DNA from: Setomelanomma holmii
Lineage: Eukaryota; Ascomycota; Dothideomycetes; Pleosporales; Phaeosphaeriaceae
Direction: 5' to 3'
DNA length: 64,000 nucleotides
Assembly: GCA_010015745.1 (NCBI GenBank)
Contig: ML978198.1
Span: 62,001 to 126,000 of the forward strand
The position numbers were made by a program, and so were the translations under genes. Positions 1-10,010 of this stretch are shown here, one piece after another (position 1 is the first letter of the stretch; every line of letters begins with the position of its first letter). The notes under the pieces were generated by a model, which was not told the DNA's origin, did no database searches, and saw nothing but the letters and a program-made list of their open reading frames with translations.

Positions 1-976
1 CGACGGTGGGAAGGATGGGTGGAGTTGTGGCAGATGAGGAGGTGTAGAGGTCTTTGTCTGCGGTATGGATTTCTCTCGATGTGTCTGGAAGGGTGGAAGT
101 ACAGCTTGATATAGCGGAAGTTGTGGTGTCGGTGTGAGAGTCGGATGATGTAGTCTCTTCTGTGATGTCCTGGTGTAAGGCTGACGCGGAACGGATATCC
201 TCTTCATCTTGCGCCTTGATTTTATGTATACGACCATCACCGTCATTGGTAGCGCCTTGGTAGAGATAGGGATCCACTGAGCCCAGATCCTTGGGTTCGA
301 TGATGCTGACTGCATCCAGGTCCAGATCGTCATCGGCGATGACAACAACCTCGTTGCCTGCGACGGTAGGTGGTGTCGATGGTGTCGAGTATCCGCCATC
401 GACCGAAGAGTCGGAGATCTCTCCAACTGACATCTCGTCTACTACTTCGAGCATCTCTGGCTCCTTCACCTCCTCTTCATGTTGGGCATTAGTAACCATG
501 CGCAGCGGTGTCGGCATATGCATGGCAGGAATCTTGCAATTCATGCCACAATAAACCTTTGCCTTCTGCCAATTATGAGAATAATTGACCCGCTGGTGGA
601 AGCAGATCATATCGCCATCATAAGTGCTCATGGTTAGATACGCCGGCGGCGCAGGACGGTCGTTGACCGCGCGGAAGACAACTTGGCTTTGCCCGCATTT
701 CCAGTCGACGGCCTCGTACTCAAGCCTAACCGCTGCTGCGTCTTGAAGTAGCTCCGTAGCCCAAGGCGCGGCCTCATTGACCGGTCCGCCGCCGCAGACG
801 ATCAAAGGAGGCTCGACATCCTCGGCGGGCGGAAGCTGGAGGGGTGGGAGGGATTCGGCGGTGGGCGCGGAAGTGTCAGCGGTGGCTTTCCAGGCTTCGA
901 AATCGAAGTCGTCTTCATCGTCGTCGGCCCAATTGATTGAGCGGGCGGGATGGTTGGAAATGGTAGTTGAAGACAT
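1..976 (-). CDS. Unknown acidic protein, N-terminal part (runs off window edge)
   Basis: An open frame starts at the ATG whose A is base 976 and stays open to base 1, giving about 325 residues with no stop, so the gene continues outside the window. The N-terminus has a short aromatic-acidic motif (INWADDDEDDFDFEAW) of a kind often seen in short binding peptides. A central part around residues 85-155 holds several Cys and His residues (WKCGQ, CFHQ, YCGMNCK) and may be the folded portion. The rest is Asp/Glu/Ser/Thr-rich and looks disordered. I do not recognise the family. The upstream flank is AT-richer and has no competing frame. Coding status rests on frame length and on a coherent, low-cysteine, charged composition. 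Confidence 0.6.
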   Translation of the reverse strand, partial: MSSTTISNHPARSINWADDDEDDFDFEAWKATADTSAPTAESLPPLQLPPAEDVEPPLIVCGGGPVNEAAPWATELLQDAAAVRLEYEAVDWKCGQSQVVFRAVNDRPAPPAYLTMSTYDGDMICFHQRVNYSHNWQKAKVYCGMNCKIPAMHMPTPLRMVTNAQHEEEVKEPEMLEVVDEMSVGEISDSSVDGGYSTPSTPPTVAGNEVVVIADDDLDLDAVSIIEPKDLGSVDPYLYQGATNDGDGRIHKIKAQDEEDIRSASALHQDITEETTSSDSHTDTTTSAISSCTSTLPDTSREIHTADKDLYTSSSATTPPILPTV

Positions 977-1553
977 TGTGGATGTGTAAATGTGGGTGAG
1001 ACAGAATAGAGATGGTAGAGATCTGAGAATTCTAGTGTGTACAGAGTTGAGTTGACAGTAGAGAGGGGTATGGACGCGAGAGTGACCTTTAAGTGGAAGT
1101 GCCTTCGTTGTGAGGGTCCAGTGTTGGGCAGGCTTGGCGAGCTGGTTCTGCGGGAAACTGGGACGTGCGCCGTTGCTATACATATATTTGGAAACTCTAC
1201 TAAGGTCCAAACGGAGGGAGAGCAGGGTAAATATTGTTTTGCGTGAGTGAAATCTGTTGTGTGTTCACAGAGTCATGACTGTTTGGTAGAAAACCGCACT
1301 AACGCTCGCTACTTTCACCCTGAACCACGAAAGGCAACCAGTCAGTTTTCTTAACTTTCGCTAGCAATGGTACCATACCAAACTTTGAAATAGCTGAAAA
1401 AGGAAAGACTAGCGAAACAATCGAACGAGGCACGGGAAGTGCACAAAACGCAGGACTATTGGGAGAGTGTGCAGTAACAATAAGACAAAGTAGTAGAAAA
1501 GAGCTAGAAGAGCTCGTTGACCCCGGCAATTAATTAGGCGAAGCGCAGTGCTT
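977..1553. other. Intergenic region
   Basis: Holds the presumed promoter of the minus-strand gene that starts at 976 and the 3' flank of the broken gene ending at 1554. Only short overlapping frames are present. I see no RNA gene or structured repeat. Confidence 0.5.
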
Positions 1554-2323
1554 CTAAACCCCTTGAAAAGTGTTACGTCCAGCCAGCGCTACAGGGACAA
1601 ATCCAACCAAGGTTCGCGTGAACCGCTTCGTGGTCGTACCCATGCTATGCCTCGCCTGTCGCAACTTGTCGGGGAACTCCCTGACGGGATGTAAGCACTT
1701 CTTGGTCCATCGATGCTTTCGAGAAGACGTTCGGAGTGTCTCAGCCGGGTAATGGTGGCCAGCTGAGTTCTGCGGAAGAGGATCATTGTCGACAGCAGAT
1801 TCTGCACTTGACTCCATGGTGATGTTGGGTGACGAACATTCGAGGTGAGAATCATGGCCAACAGCGATATTCTTCGATTCTCTCGGGCTTGAGATGATAG
1901 GCTGTCCAGCCTTGCCTTTGTTTGCCTCGAAGTATAAGTCGAGGTCAAGGTCGAAGGCGTCGAGGACAGGTGAATGTCTCACCTCCGTCATACCGTGAGA
2001 CTCTCGAGAAGAATTCGTCGTAACAGACTTGCGTGTGAAGACAGATGTGCACGGGGAGGTATTTTCGCTCATCTCATCAGCGGCCCGAGCGTCACGGATG
2101 TTGGAGATGCGAGGGGCCGGCGACGGCGTGTTAAGGTGGATGTCGCGATCCTGACGTTGGTCAACATGTTTGTCTCAACAAAGTTGGGCTAAAACTTACA
2201 TCAACCTGGGAGCAGCTACTTTCTGCAATCGTTGCATCTTCGTGACCGAGATGCTCGTCAGGCAGCCCAACGGTATCGTCGAAGGGGCTGCTAGATCGTT
2301 GCAAAGTTGTCAGTGCTGTACAG

Positions 2324-2361
2324 ATAAGTGTTTTGGATTTCCATAAGTGTTTTGGATTTCC
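2324..2361. repeat. 19-bp perfect tandem duplication
   Basis: The 19-base unit ATAAGTGTTTTGGATTTCC occurs at 2324-2342 and again at 2343-2361. It lies exactly where the minus-strand coding frame switches; deleting one copy restores an open frame. Confidence 0.95.
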
Positions 2362-2813
2362 TGACCTGTAGATAATCGTCCTGCTCTGCCACATCTTCAT
2401 CGCCAAGAACATGCTCATCTTCCGAGCTGCCACAAAATACGGAAGCATGCGCACAGGCCGCATGCTCGTCGAAGTGACTGCTCACATCATCTACGGTAGG
2501 AGTCGGAAGCGGGCTATTCGACACCACGAGTTCGCTGTCGTCCCAGTTAGGGTCGTCCACCGCATACTTGGATGAAGTCTCAGTCCCCTCGAGCCACGTG
2601 AGTACGTTCCGATCCTCATCTTCACCTGTGACTTCATATCGCAAGCGCGAACCGCCATGTACCATGTCTCCACTACCATTGGGCTTCACCTCGCACCATG
2701 CCTGGTACCAGCCAACATGACCCGTGGAAGAATGTCTCGCTTCGAAGTGATCGCGCAGCATGTGGATGGCAGCGTTACATGAGTGACCATACTTGCGCGT
2801 GATGTGTTTTGCA

Positions 2814-2834
2814 CATGGCGCATGGCGCATGGCC
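2814..2834. repeat. 7-bp tandem triplication
   Basis: CATGGCG, CATGGCG, CATGGCC in tandem. The broken minus-strand gene changes frame here, and two copies instead of three keep it open. Confidence 0.95.
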
Positions 2835-3776
2835 AGGGAAGACGGGGTCGCAGCAGGGCTTGGAGACGGACTTTCTGACAGGAGTGTCATCGTCATCGGC
2901 GAGGAGGTCGAATTCGGATGAAGTGTCTGAGAAAGAATCGGACGACTCTGCTGCTGCCATAAGCGCAGCAAGCGATTTGGTGCCTTTGCTGCGCACAAGG
3001 CAAGGTGAATGAGCAGCTTCTGGACTGGTATCGTTATCTGGAGAAGTAGTCGGAGGCGTAGGAGCGGCGATGGTCTCAGATGTATTTGGCGATGGCTTGA
3101 TGTCGCCAGCATCCGCGGCGTCCTCGACAAGGGGCTCATCGCGGTTAGCGGCAGCGATGAGAGCTGCGAGAGACACAACCTTGTGGCTGCGCAGGAGACG
3201 GGCTCTGCGGGCAGCTTCAGCGTCCATGTCTTCATCTGTGATGAGCTTCCGTGACTCAGCGGTGTCAAGGATGATTGCGTTGGACAGCAGTTCTGTGCCC
3301 TGTATCTCTGAAGTATCTTCAACCTTGTTAACAATGGCACGCGCCATGGTGCCATGCTGATCTGACGAGCAGCCAGACTGATGAGGGTCTATTGCGCTTG
3401 ATGATGTTGCCGTTTTTGTGACTTGCTGATCAGCAGCGTCGAGTTCACCATCCTGATTCTTGATACCACCAATCGCTAAATCCTCTTCTGCGCTATCGGA
3501 AGCGCTCTTCGAGTCAAGTGCCTCTTCTCTAGCCTGAACAGATGTGCTCAGATCCGCAAGCCTATCAGACACAAAATGAATTGGCGCTTCTTGTTCCTCG
3601 TCCTCGTCGGCGCTGTCAACCACAATCCTCAGAACAACCACCTCGTCGCTCTGCTCAATGAAAATACCAATATGCCCAAATATTTCCGGTGTGATCTCCA
3701 CTTCTTTCCTCTTTGCAGTCTTCGAGACAAAACATGAGGACGAAGCTCGTGCCAGCAGGTTGGTTCCATCCGTGAC

Positions 3777-3784
3777 CTTGCTTG
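3777..3784. repeat. 4-bp tandem duplication (CTTGCTTG)
   Basis: CTTG occurs twice in tandem (CAAGCAAG on the coding strand), at the first frame switch of the broken gene. Removing one copy joins the N-terminal frame from 4119 to the next frame. A 4-bp repeat alone is weak evidence; it gains weight from the two other cases in the same gene. Confidence 0.7.
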
Positions 3785-4119
3785 GATCCTCCGACGATGT
3801 CCTTCTCATCGACTACATAAGCCTTGATGTCGCGCACTGCCGCCGAGCAAAGGGCTGATAGCATCTGCGGGTCGCCGCGAAGAATCGTCGGGATTCGGGG
3901 TGGGATTTCTGGTTGCGAGGACAGTGACGGTTCGGCTGCACGGGCTGCAACCTGGTTGGAGCTAGCAGAAAAGTGATCCCTGCCATGGCCGTCGTCGACC
4001 TGTTCCGGTACTTTCTTTCCATGTTCTCCAGCCATTCTCGCGAGTGGCGTCGAGTTTGTTGTATGCTTGTGCTCGACTGCTTCGATGCGTGGCTCTAGGC
4101 GTTGTGTGATTCGAGCCAT

Positions 4120-4746
4120 GTCGCCTGCGATGATGGCTCGAGTCTCGTGATGGCAGTGATAGAGAAGACTGGTAAAATATGAATGTCTGAACTGTTATCA
4201 GTTGAGCTGGTCGAATGACTTTGGATAGCAGTTGTTTCGGGGTGGAGAATGCGATCGCTTATATCACTCCTCCCGGGTCATGGAGGGCGACTATGCTTAT
4301 TAGCTCATCAGGGCAACCATCTCACACCTCTATCTCTTTCACTGTCTCATTGCATCATCGACAACCACTCAAGCCCCTTTCAAACGAGTTCGTTTGCTCC
4401 ATAAGTTGCCGCGAATAATTCTGACCAGTAGTCTCCCACCACCACACCCCAACACCATATCCAGTCTGGCCACTTGTCCTTTTATGTCTGGAGGCATACC
4501 TTGCGGTCCTAGTCAGCCTCAGCGAGTACTTGATGCTTCAATGTAGCTTCGATGCTAGTACTTCGATGCACAATTGATGATAGTCTCGCTTGACTGGTAG
4601 CATATGTCGAGGCGTAATGTCACCTTCGTGGCAATGCCATGGCGTATAATACCGCCAAAATTTGCAAGGGCATAATTATAGCACGGCCTGTATTCGTATG
4701 TACGATGCCTATCCTTTCTCCGTATCTACAACTTCGCCCCGGATAG
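4120..4746. other. Intergenic region
   Basis: Lies between the start of the broken gene (4119) and the end of the SDR gene (4747), so it holds one promoter and one 3' flank. No coding or structured element recognised. Confidence 0.5.
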
Positions 4747-5684
4747 TCACTGGGTCGTCTTCCGATGCATAACCGTTGCCGCCGCCTATCATCCGTTAGC
4801 AAACCCCTCGAAGCCCCAGCATAGTTCCACCTACCTGATGATTCGGAAAAATTAGTGTGTCCGCAATGACCACGTTCTCCCTCCTACCAGCCGCGAATAC
4901 TACTACTTCGGCGATGTCGTCTGGAGTAAGCGGCTCCACACCCTCATACACCTTCTTCGCCTTATCCGTATCTCCTCCAAACCTCACAACACTAAACTCC
5001 GTCTCCACCTGTCCTGGATCAACCTCAATTACTCTTATGCGCGTGGCAATCAACTCGCGTCTCATCGCATCCGTGAATGAGCGCACAGCCGCTTTCGTCG
5101 CACAGTATATGCTGCCGCCCTGGTAGGGTTCGCGACCTGCGATGGAACCAATGTTGATGATGTCGCCGCGCCCGCCGTCGGGCCGGGATTTGAAAATGGG
5201 CAGGATGGCTTGCGTCATGGCGATTAGGCCGGTGACGTTGGTGCTGAACATGGTGTCGATGTCGGCGGGGGAGATGGAGGGGGCTTGGGCGACGCCTTTT
5301 ACTAGGCCACTGGTCACGTAACAAGGTCAGCGCATGGATCGTGAGATTGGAGGTGAGATGTGGGGGGTGTGGGGAGAGGTACGCATTGTTTACTAGGATG
5401 TCAATGTCCTTGAATTCCTGCGGTAAGTTGCCGACGAAAGCCTCGACTTCGGATACCTTGCTGACATCCAGCTTCACAGGCAAGACACTAACGCCCTTTG
5501 CGAAGCCCTCAATCTCCTTGGCGATTTCCTTCAGCGTGTCTTCCCGACGCGCAGTCAGGATGAGCTTCAGATCGTCTGGTTGTGTGCGCGCAAACTCAAT
5601 CGCCGTGCTCTTTCCAATCCCCGAGGACGCGCCTGTCACGACAATCGTCTTGCCCTTGAGGCGTTGTGCCATGCTCGACGACAT
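4747..5684 (-). CDS. Short-chain dehydrogenase, NADP-dependent 3-hydroxy acid / serine dehydrogenase type (YMR226C-like)
   Basis: Three exons, 5383-5684, 4835-5309 and 4747-4785, encode 271 residues, close to the 267 of yeast YMR226C. Seen in the sequence: the Rossmann motif TGASSGIG near residue 20, the NNAG motif formed across intron 1, the active-site Ser of NIGSIAG, and YCATK (Tyr and Lys of the catalytic set). Intron 1 (5310-5382, 73 nt) has branch GCTGACC. Intron 2 (4786-4834, 49 nt) has a GTAGGT donor and a perfect GCTAACG branch, and leads into a 13-codon last exon ending in VMHRKTTQ, the expected family C-terminus. Without intron 2 the frame runs into an atypical tail stopping at 4796. 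Family members oxidise 3-hydroxy acids such as serine and allo-threonine, usually in the cytosol. An in-frame upstream ATG at 5804 would add a 40-residue mitochondrial-type leader (see findings). Confidence 0.88.
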
Positions 5685-6148
5685 GGTTGCTGTGTGTTGG
5701 TGGAAAGTTCGGGGGAGGTGTGAGGCAAGGCGGGGTCGGAGGGCAGCTCGAGAGACAGCGGATGATGTGCGCAGGAGATGCTTGAAGGGTCGGAGGAGAT
5801 GCATGTACGTTGCGATGCTTGGTAATGTCGCAATTGGGGGTTGGACCGGTGTCAACAGGTGCGAAGTCGGAGAATGGGAAGATGGGGGTTGGGATGATGG
5901 ACATAATTGTTCCGAGGTGCGCGAGTCATGTTGCTGTATGGAGGGGAAGCACGACGTTGTGGATCAGATTTGTGTCATTGTGTTTTGCAAAATTGCACAA
6001 TGCACTGGAAGGTTCTGATGTATCAAATCGATGTTTTCATTGATCATGAGACCAAACGAAGATAGGTCTGCCTTGCGAGCGTGTGTATTTCATCGCTCTG
6101 CAGGTCATCTCAGCTCCGTTGAGCTTCAAGCTATCGTCCGTGGGGTAT
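5685..6148. other. Region upstream of SDR gene with optional leader
   Basis: Bases 5685-5804 stay open in the SDR frame from an ATG at 5804 and encode a basic leader without acidic residues. The remainder to 6148 is non-coding as far as I can see. Confidence 0.5.
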
Positions 6149-6632
6149 CTAGTTGAGCTTTCCCTTGCGCCTCAGCTCCTCCTCCTCTTCCTCCCTTATT
6201 TGCTGGTCAATCTTCGCTCCCTTGCTGGGCTCGTTGCCGTGTGCGCGGGCAGGCAGGGTGGCATCTTGCCTTCGGCGCTGCTCGTCGATGCTGACATCCT
6301 CTCCCTCCTTCTCACGCTTCTCTTCGCGCTCGAGCTTGTTCTTGATGGAACGCTCATCCTCTGTCTGGTCGTTAGCGTGTCTCCAGACCGGGGTTTGAGA
6401 TGGAAGATGATTGGGTGCTGGATATGAAGAAGCAGAAAGAATAGCTGGGAAAGCGTTGCAGGAATGCTGGATGTGAGGTCGACTTACTGGAGTCGTTGGC
6501 CAGATGCGAGTTGTCCTTGCCCTCGTGGAATCTGTTCTCCTTCTTCTGCTCCTCAATCTCAGAGTCCTTGACAGTGCGTTGGTCATCGGCCTGGTAGACC
6601 GCAGAGTTGCCGACGTTTGATTGTCCAGACAT
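6149..6632 (-). CDS. Small highly charged, probably disordered protein
   Basis: Two exons, 6488-6632 and 6149-6360, give 118 residues. The intron (6361-6487, 127 nt) has donor GTAAGT, branch CGCTAACG and acceptor ACAG; splicing joins NDS to KDERSIKNKLER in frame. The protein has no hydrophobic core: long stretches of Glu, Lys, Arg, Asp and Gln, with a run REEEEEELRRKGK near the C-terminus that would form a highly charged helix. It ends in a TAG stop. I do not recognise a domain. The good intron and tight start make it a real gene. It is divergent from nothing and sits alone between the SDR and carboxypeptidase genes. Confidence 0.75.
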
Positions 6633-6979
6633 GTTGTATGAGTGTAGATAGTTCTGTGACTGTTGTAAGGTTCGATTTGTGTTCAGAAAAGGTAATTTGA
6701 GGTGTTTTCACTGTGTCTTAACATTGTGTACCTGAACGGTTTTATGAGGGGTGCTGATTTTGCTCATGACGTAGCTACGTAGTGATGAGATCATTGTGGG
6801 GAAAAGACACCATTTCCCGCGCACCAAACGCGATGCGTGTGAGCTGCAGGCACAAATTGATTGTAGCTGCATCGTGCCGATTGGTGTGATCAGCAGATGC
6901 CGTTTGCAAAAGCTTGTTGAGCCTCATTGCGGCGGCTCATGCAGATCACGTGTACGCTGCGTATTCCTGTATGGCGTAC
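6633..6979. other. Intergenic region
   Basis: 5' flank of the small charged protein gene and 3' flank of the carboxypeptidase gene. Nothing structured recognised. Confidence 0.5.
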
Positions 6980-8464
6980 TCAGGCGTCCTCAGCGTAGCT
7001 CCGCTTCTCCAACCACTTGTCCACCAGCACCAATGCCTCCTTCGGCTTGTTGTACGGCACCATATGCCCTGCGCCATCAACCGTGCTCATCGCAAACGTC
7101 GTCTTCCTCCCACTTGCAGTCTCAACCTTGACCTCCTTGAACCATCCCACTTCCTCCCCATCAACACTCCAAGGTCTCTTCGGCTGCGCGACAAACGCAG
7201 GCTGGCCCTTCCACTGCATCGAGTTCGCCCACTGCAGATTCCCAGCAGTGTTGCAGGCGAGGTCAAGATTACCTTGGTAAAAAAGAACGTCGATGCCGGC
7301 ATCAAGCAGATACAAGACTTGAGGCTGCGTACTGATACCCGCATCGTATGTAAGCGCAAATGCCCAGGCAATATCCATGGAATAAATGCTGTAATTAGCG
7401 ACAGCCTTGGGGACGCCAAGCGCCTCGAACACCCACGGTAAGTTCAAGTACTCTGAAATGCGCTCCGGCTCGAGGTAGCAGAGCTCACCACTAGACTTGC
7501 ATGGCTCTGTGATGTCGAATCGGTTGCGCGTGCCGTTGCCTGGCCGCCCGGCAGATTCGCCGTCATAATGCACAATTACGCCATCCCAGCATACCGTGTT
7601 GGCGGCATTGCATATCGCGGGATCGGGGTGGGAGTAGCATACATTCGCGAGTTCGAGGCAGCGCCGCATGTTGTTCGCCATGATGTCGCAGCGGGTTTCG
7701 TTGAATACAGGTGTCTTGACGCCCGGGTTCGTGGTGCAGAGGGTCTCCCAGTATCCGAACGCGGTGTCGAGGGGGGAGACGTACCCATTGCCGACGAAGA
7801 TGGATTGGAGGTTAATTTGAGGGCGCTTGGGGTACAGCGCATTTTGGGATACGATCTGGGCGCCGAGTGCGGGGACGTAGTGGCCTGCATAGCTCTCCCC
7901 CGTGATGTGGAAGTCTCTTCCTTCGAGTTTTGGGAAAACATCCGTCGTGAATAGTTGCAGGAAGTGGTGCAGGTCCTCGGCCGCGGTAAAGCTGGTCGCA
8001 GGCAATGGCGTTCCTTCATCGACATAGCTGAAGCCCACACCGGCCGGCTGATCGACGAAGAGAAGATTCGTGTTCTTGCTCCATCCATACTCATTGTACA
8101 CCGTGCCGTTACCGTACTCGTTGATCAAGCAAGGTCCCAACTCTTGCAGTAGTCCGATCATAGATGATCCACCCGGGCCGCCCGTGAGCCATAGTACCAA
8201 TGGATCCTTTGAAGGCTTATCTTGCGACTCAAAGTACCAGAAGAACAAGTGCTTGTTGCCGACGTCTAGCCAGCCGGTATACTGCTTTGAGCGGGCATCG
8301 CAAAGTGTATCGTTCTGTTGGTGCCTAATGCGAATGGAGTGGTCTTCGGAAAATTGGCTTTGATAGATCTGGAAGCCTTCGACCTCGGGAGTGTCTTGGA
8401 ATGGGAGCTGGGACAGTGCAGCTACGGCTGTACCTGCAGCCACTAGAGATGCCAAGAACTTCAT
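6980..8464 (-). CDS. Secreted or vacuolar serine carboxypeptidase (peptidase family S10)
   Basis: One intronless frame of 494 residues. Residues 1-16 form a signal peptide (MKFLASLVAAGTAVAA), which is why the ATG at 8464 is preferred to the in-frame ATG at 8524. S10 features: substrate-binding GGPGGSS at about 95-101, catalytic Ser191 in GESYAGHY, Asp401 in GNLDLACN and His467 in GAGHMVPY. Several Asn-X-Ser/Thr sites suggest glycosylation. S10 enzymes remove C-terminal residues from peptides at acid pH. The N-terminal block (LCDARSKQYTGWLDVGNKH) resembles carboxypeptidase Y more than the S1 type, but there is no long propeptide, so secretion and vacuolar targeting both remain possible. The family usually has GGPGCSS; here the Cys is Gly. 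Confidence 0.93.
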   Translation of the reverse strand: MKFLASLVAAGTAVAALSQLPFQDTPEVEGFQIYQSQFSEDHSIRIRHQQNDTLCDARSKQYTGWLDVGNKHLFFWYFESQDKPSKDPLVLWLTGGPGGSSMIGLLQELGPCLINEYGNGTVYNEYGWSKNTNLLFVDQPAGVGFSYVDEGTPLPATSFTAAEDLHHFLQLFTTDVFPKLEGRDFHITGESYAGHYVPALGAQIVSQNALYPKRPQINLQSIFVGNGYVSPLDTAFGYWETLCTTNPGVKTPVFNETRCDIMANNMRRCLELANVCYSHPDPAICNAANTVCWDGVIVHYDGESAGRPGNGTRNRFDITEPCKSSGELCYLEPERISEYLNLPWVFEALGVPKAVANYSIYSMDIAWAFALTYDAGISTQPQVLYLLDAGIDVLFYQGNLDLACNTAGNLQWANSMQWKGQPAFVAQPKRPWSVDGEEVGWFKEVKVETASGRKTTFAMSTVDGAGHMVPYNKPKEALVLVDKWLEKRSYAEDA

Positions 8465-8887
8465 GGTAAGGATACGTAGTGAGGCCAAGGAAGGGCGATG
8501 CAAGTGTGGCGCCAAGGTACACACCAGCGGCTACAATTGACACAATAAATAAGTATCAAAGCGCTGCCCACAAAGGATCGGACAACTGCTGTTGCCTGTC
8601 AGCATCGTCATCATCCAAACAACCTTCTGGATGTGGTAAGCCGCAGGATCGGCTCGACTTGCCCGCTTCGAGGGGCCCAAGCGTCAATTACTTACACCTC
8701 CACCATCGCGTCCGCGCGACACCACATTACGCGACTACACGGCCACAACCATAAATCTGCATAACAACACCGCACAAAGCAAACTGCGCGTGGAATCTCT
8801 CAAGCGACCTAACTTCTGAAGATCAATTTGCGCACAATCTCTCAAGGCTTGACTTCACGCCCACCATCCACAACCTCCCGCGCGAAG
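8465..8887. promoter_or_regulatory. Shared divergent promoter region (carboxypeptidase / DPB3)
   Basis: The two start codons face away from each other with 423 bases between them, so both promoters must lie here. No particular factor site can be assigned by eye. Confidence 0.6.
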
Positions 8888-9821
8888 ATGCCATACAACA
8901 ACACCCCAATCGCACCATCCAAAGAGGTCACCGGGCATGTATCATTACCTCGTAAGCCAAGAAACATCCCGTAGTCCTCTTAATGTAACCTATCGCGTTG
9001 CATACGCCATCATTCCTCGCAGTCTTCACATATACCGCGCCCAATCGCCATGGACCCCAAACTCCGCACCTTCTACGTCCCCAGTGCGCATCGATCTCCC
9101 TACCACTCCAAACACTACACTCGGATATGTCTTTTTGAAAAACCCCCCTTATTAACAACATCCTCCAGTCGCCCGCGTCCAAAAAATCATTCACGCCGAC
9201 CCCCAACGCATCGCCGTCTCCAAAAACGCCGCTTTCGCCATCGCCCTCGCAACCGAAATGTTCATCCAACACCTCGCCACTACCACACACAACGTCGTCA
9301 AAGCCGAGCGCAAGCCGCGGCGCAACATCCAGTACCGCGACGTCAGCAGCGCGGTTGCGAAGACGGATAATCTCGAGTTTGCAGTTGATGTCGTGCCCAA
9401 GACGATTACATTCAAGGAGGCTCGGAAGCGCGGGGAAGAAAGGAGGGAGAGGGAGGAGAGAGAAGAGAAGGAGCGGGGGGAGAGGAAGGCGGTTGGGGGT
9501 AAGGGAAGGGAGGAGGTTAATGGGAATGGGAATGGTGTTGGTGCGAACGGCGTTGAGAAGACGACGAATGGAACTGCGGAACCAACTGCGTCGAATGGCG
9601 ACGTCACACCTGCGCCTGCGCCGCAAAAAGCAGACCAAACACCAGATGTCATGGATGTAGATCCGGAGCCGGAGAAGGTCGAGGATAGCGAACCTGAAGA
9701 AGATCCGGCTGCTATGCAGTTGGAGATGGAGATGAGGGGCCCGCCGAGACCGGCCCCGACGGCGAGTCCAGAGACGAGGAGGAGTGCGGGTGGATTTACG
9801 AGTATAAATGGAGCGAAGTAG
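8888..9821 (+). CDS. DPB3: DNA polymerase epsilon subunit C, histone-fold protein (Dpb3-like)
   Basis: Two exons, 8888-8951 and 9169-9821, give 238 residues. The intron (8952-9168, 217 nt) has donor GTAAGC, branch ATTAAC and acceptor CCTCCAG; splicing creates LPLARVQKII, the typical start of the NF-Y C/Dpb3-type histone fold. The fold continues with SKNAAFAIALATEMFIQHLA and a third helix to about residue 95. After that the protein is a Glu/Arg-rich helix and a Pro/Asp-rich tail, common in fungal Dpb3. The family pairs with Dpb4 in the leading-strand polymerase and helps parental histone transfer. A CHRAC-type subunit is the main alternative, as the folds are nearly identical. Confidence 0.78.
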
Positions 9822-10010
9822 TGATGTGGTGGTGTGGCTGTTGTGCAAAGGAAAAGTAGCATTACATGAGCGTTTAGGATATTCAGTTTAGGATAACGAT
9901 GCTGCCTTTGGGACATGTACGAATGGTCAGATGGAGTCAAACACTCCCCGTTCTTGAAAGCAGGAGAACGAAACTTGACTTGATTCAGATGCCAAAGACT
10001 AATGTCAAGG

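Larger units (their letters stand above)
1554..4119 (-). pseudogene. Broken unknown gene with three frame-shifting tandem duplications
   Basis: Reading from the ATG at 4119, the frame switches three times before the stop at 1554. Each switch falls on a perfect or near-perfect tandem duplication whose length is 1 mod 3: CAAG twice at 3777-3784, a 7-bp unit three times at 2814-2834, and a 19-bp unit twice at 2324-2361. Removing one copy at each place gives one frame of about 820 codons, interrupted only by a well-formed 49-nt intron at 2151-2199 (donor GTAAGT, branch TTGACC, acceptor CAG). The conceptual protein is Ser/Asp/Glu-rich, has the segment LRDHFEARH after a cluster of Cys and His residues, and ends in a basic tail. 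Family unknown. GT-AG introns cannot repair the switches: the only good candidate at 2291-2365 is 75 nt and leaves the frame wrong. The alternative to a pseudogene is assembly error, or an expressed set of shorter proteins. Confidence 0.65.

Noticed and set aside
2291..2365. Intron candidate with GTCAGG donor, CACTGAC branch and TAG acceptor in the broken gene
   Set aside because: It is 75 nt, a multiple of 3, so it does not correct the frame and leads to a stop; the 19-bp duplication explains the switch better.
5384..6018. Plus-strand frame opposite the SDR gene
   Set aside because: Composition and position mark it as an antisense shadow.
8928..9848. Long minus-strand frame opposite DPB3
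   Set aside because: It is Arg/Leu/Pro-rich shadow coding opposite a recognised histone-fold gene with a good intron.
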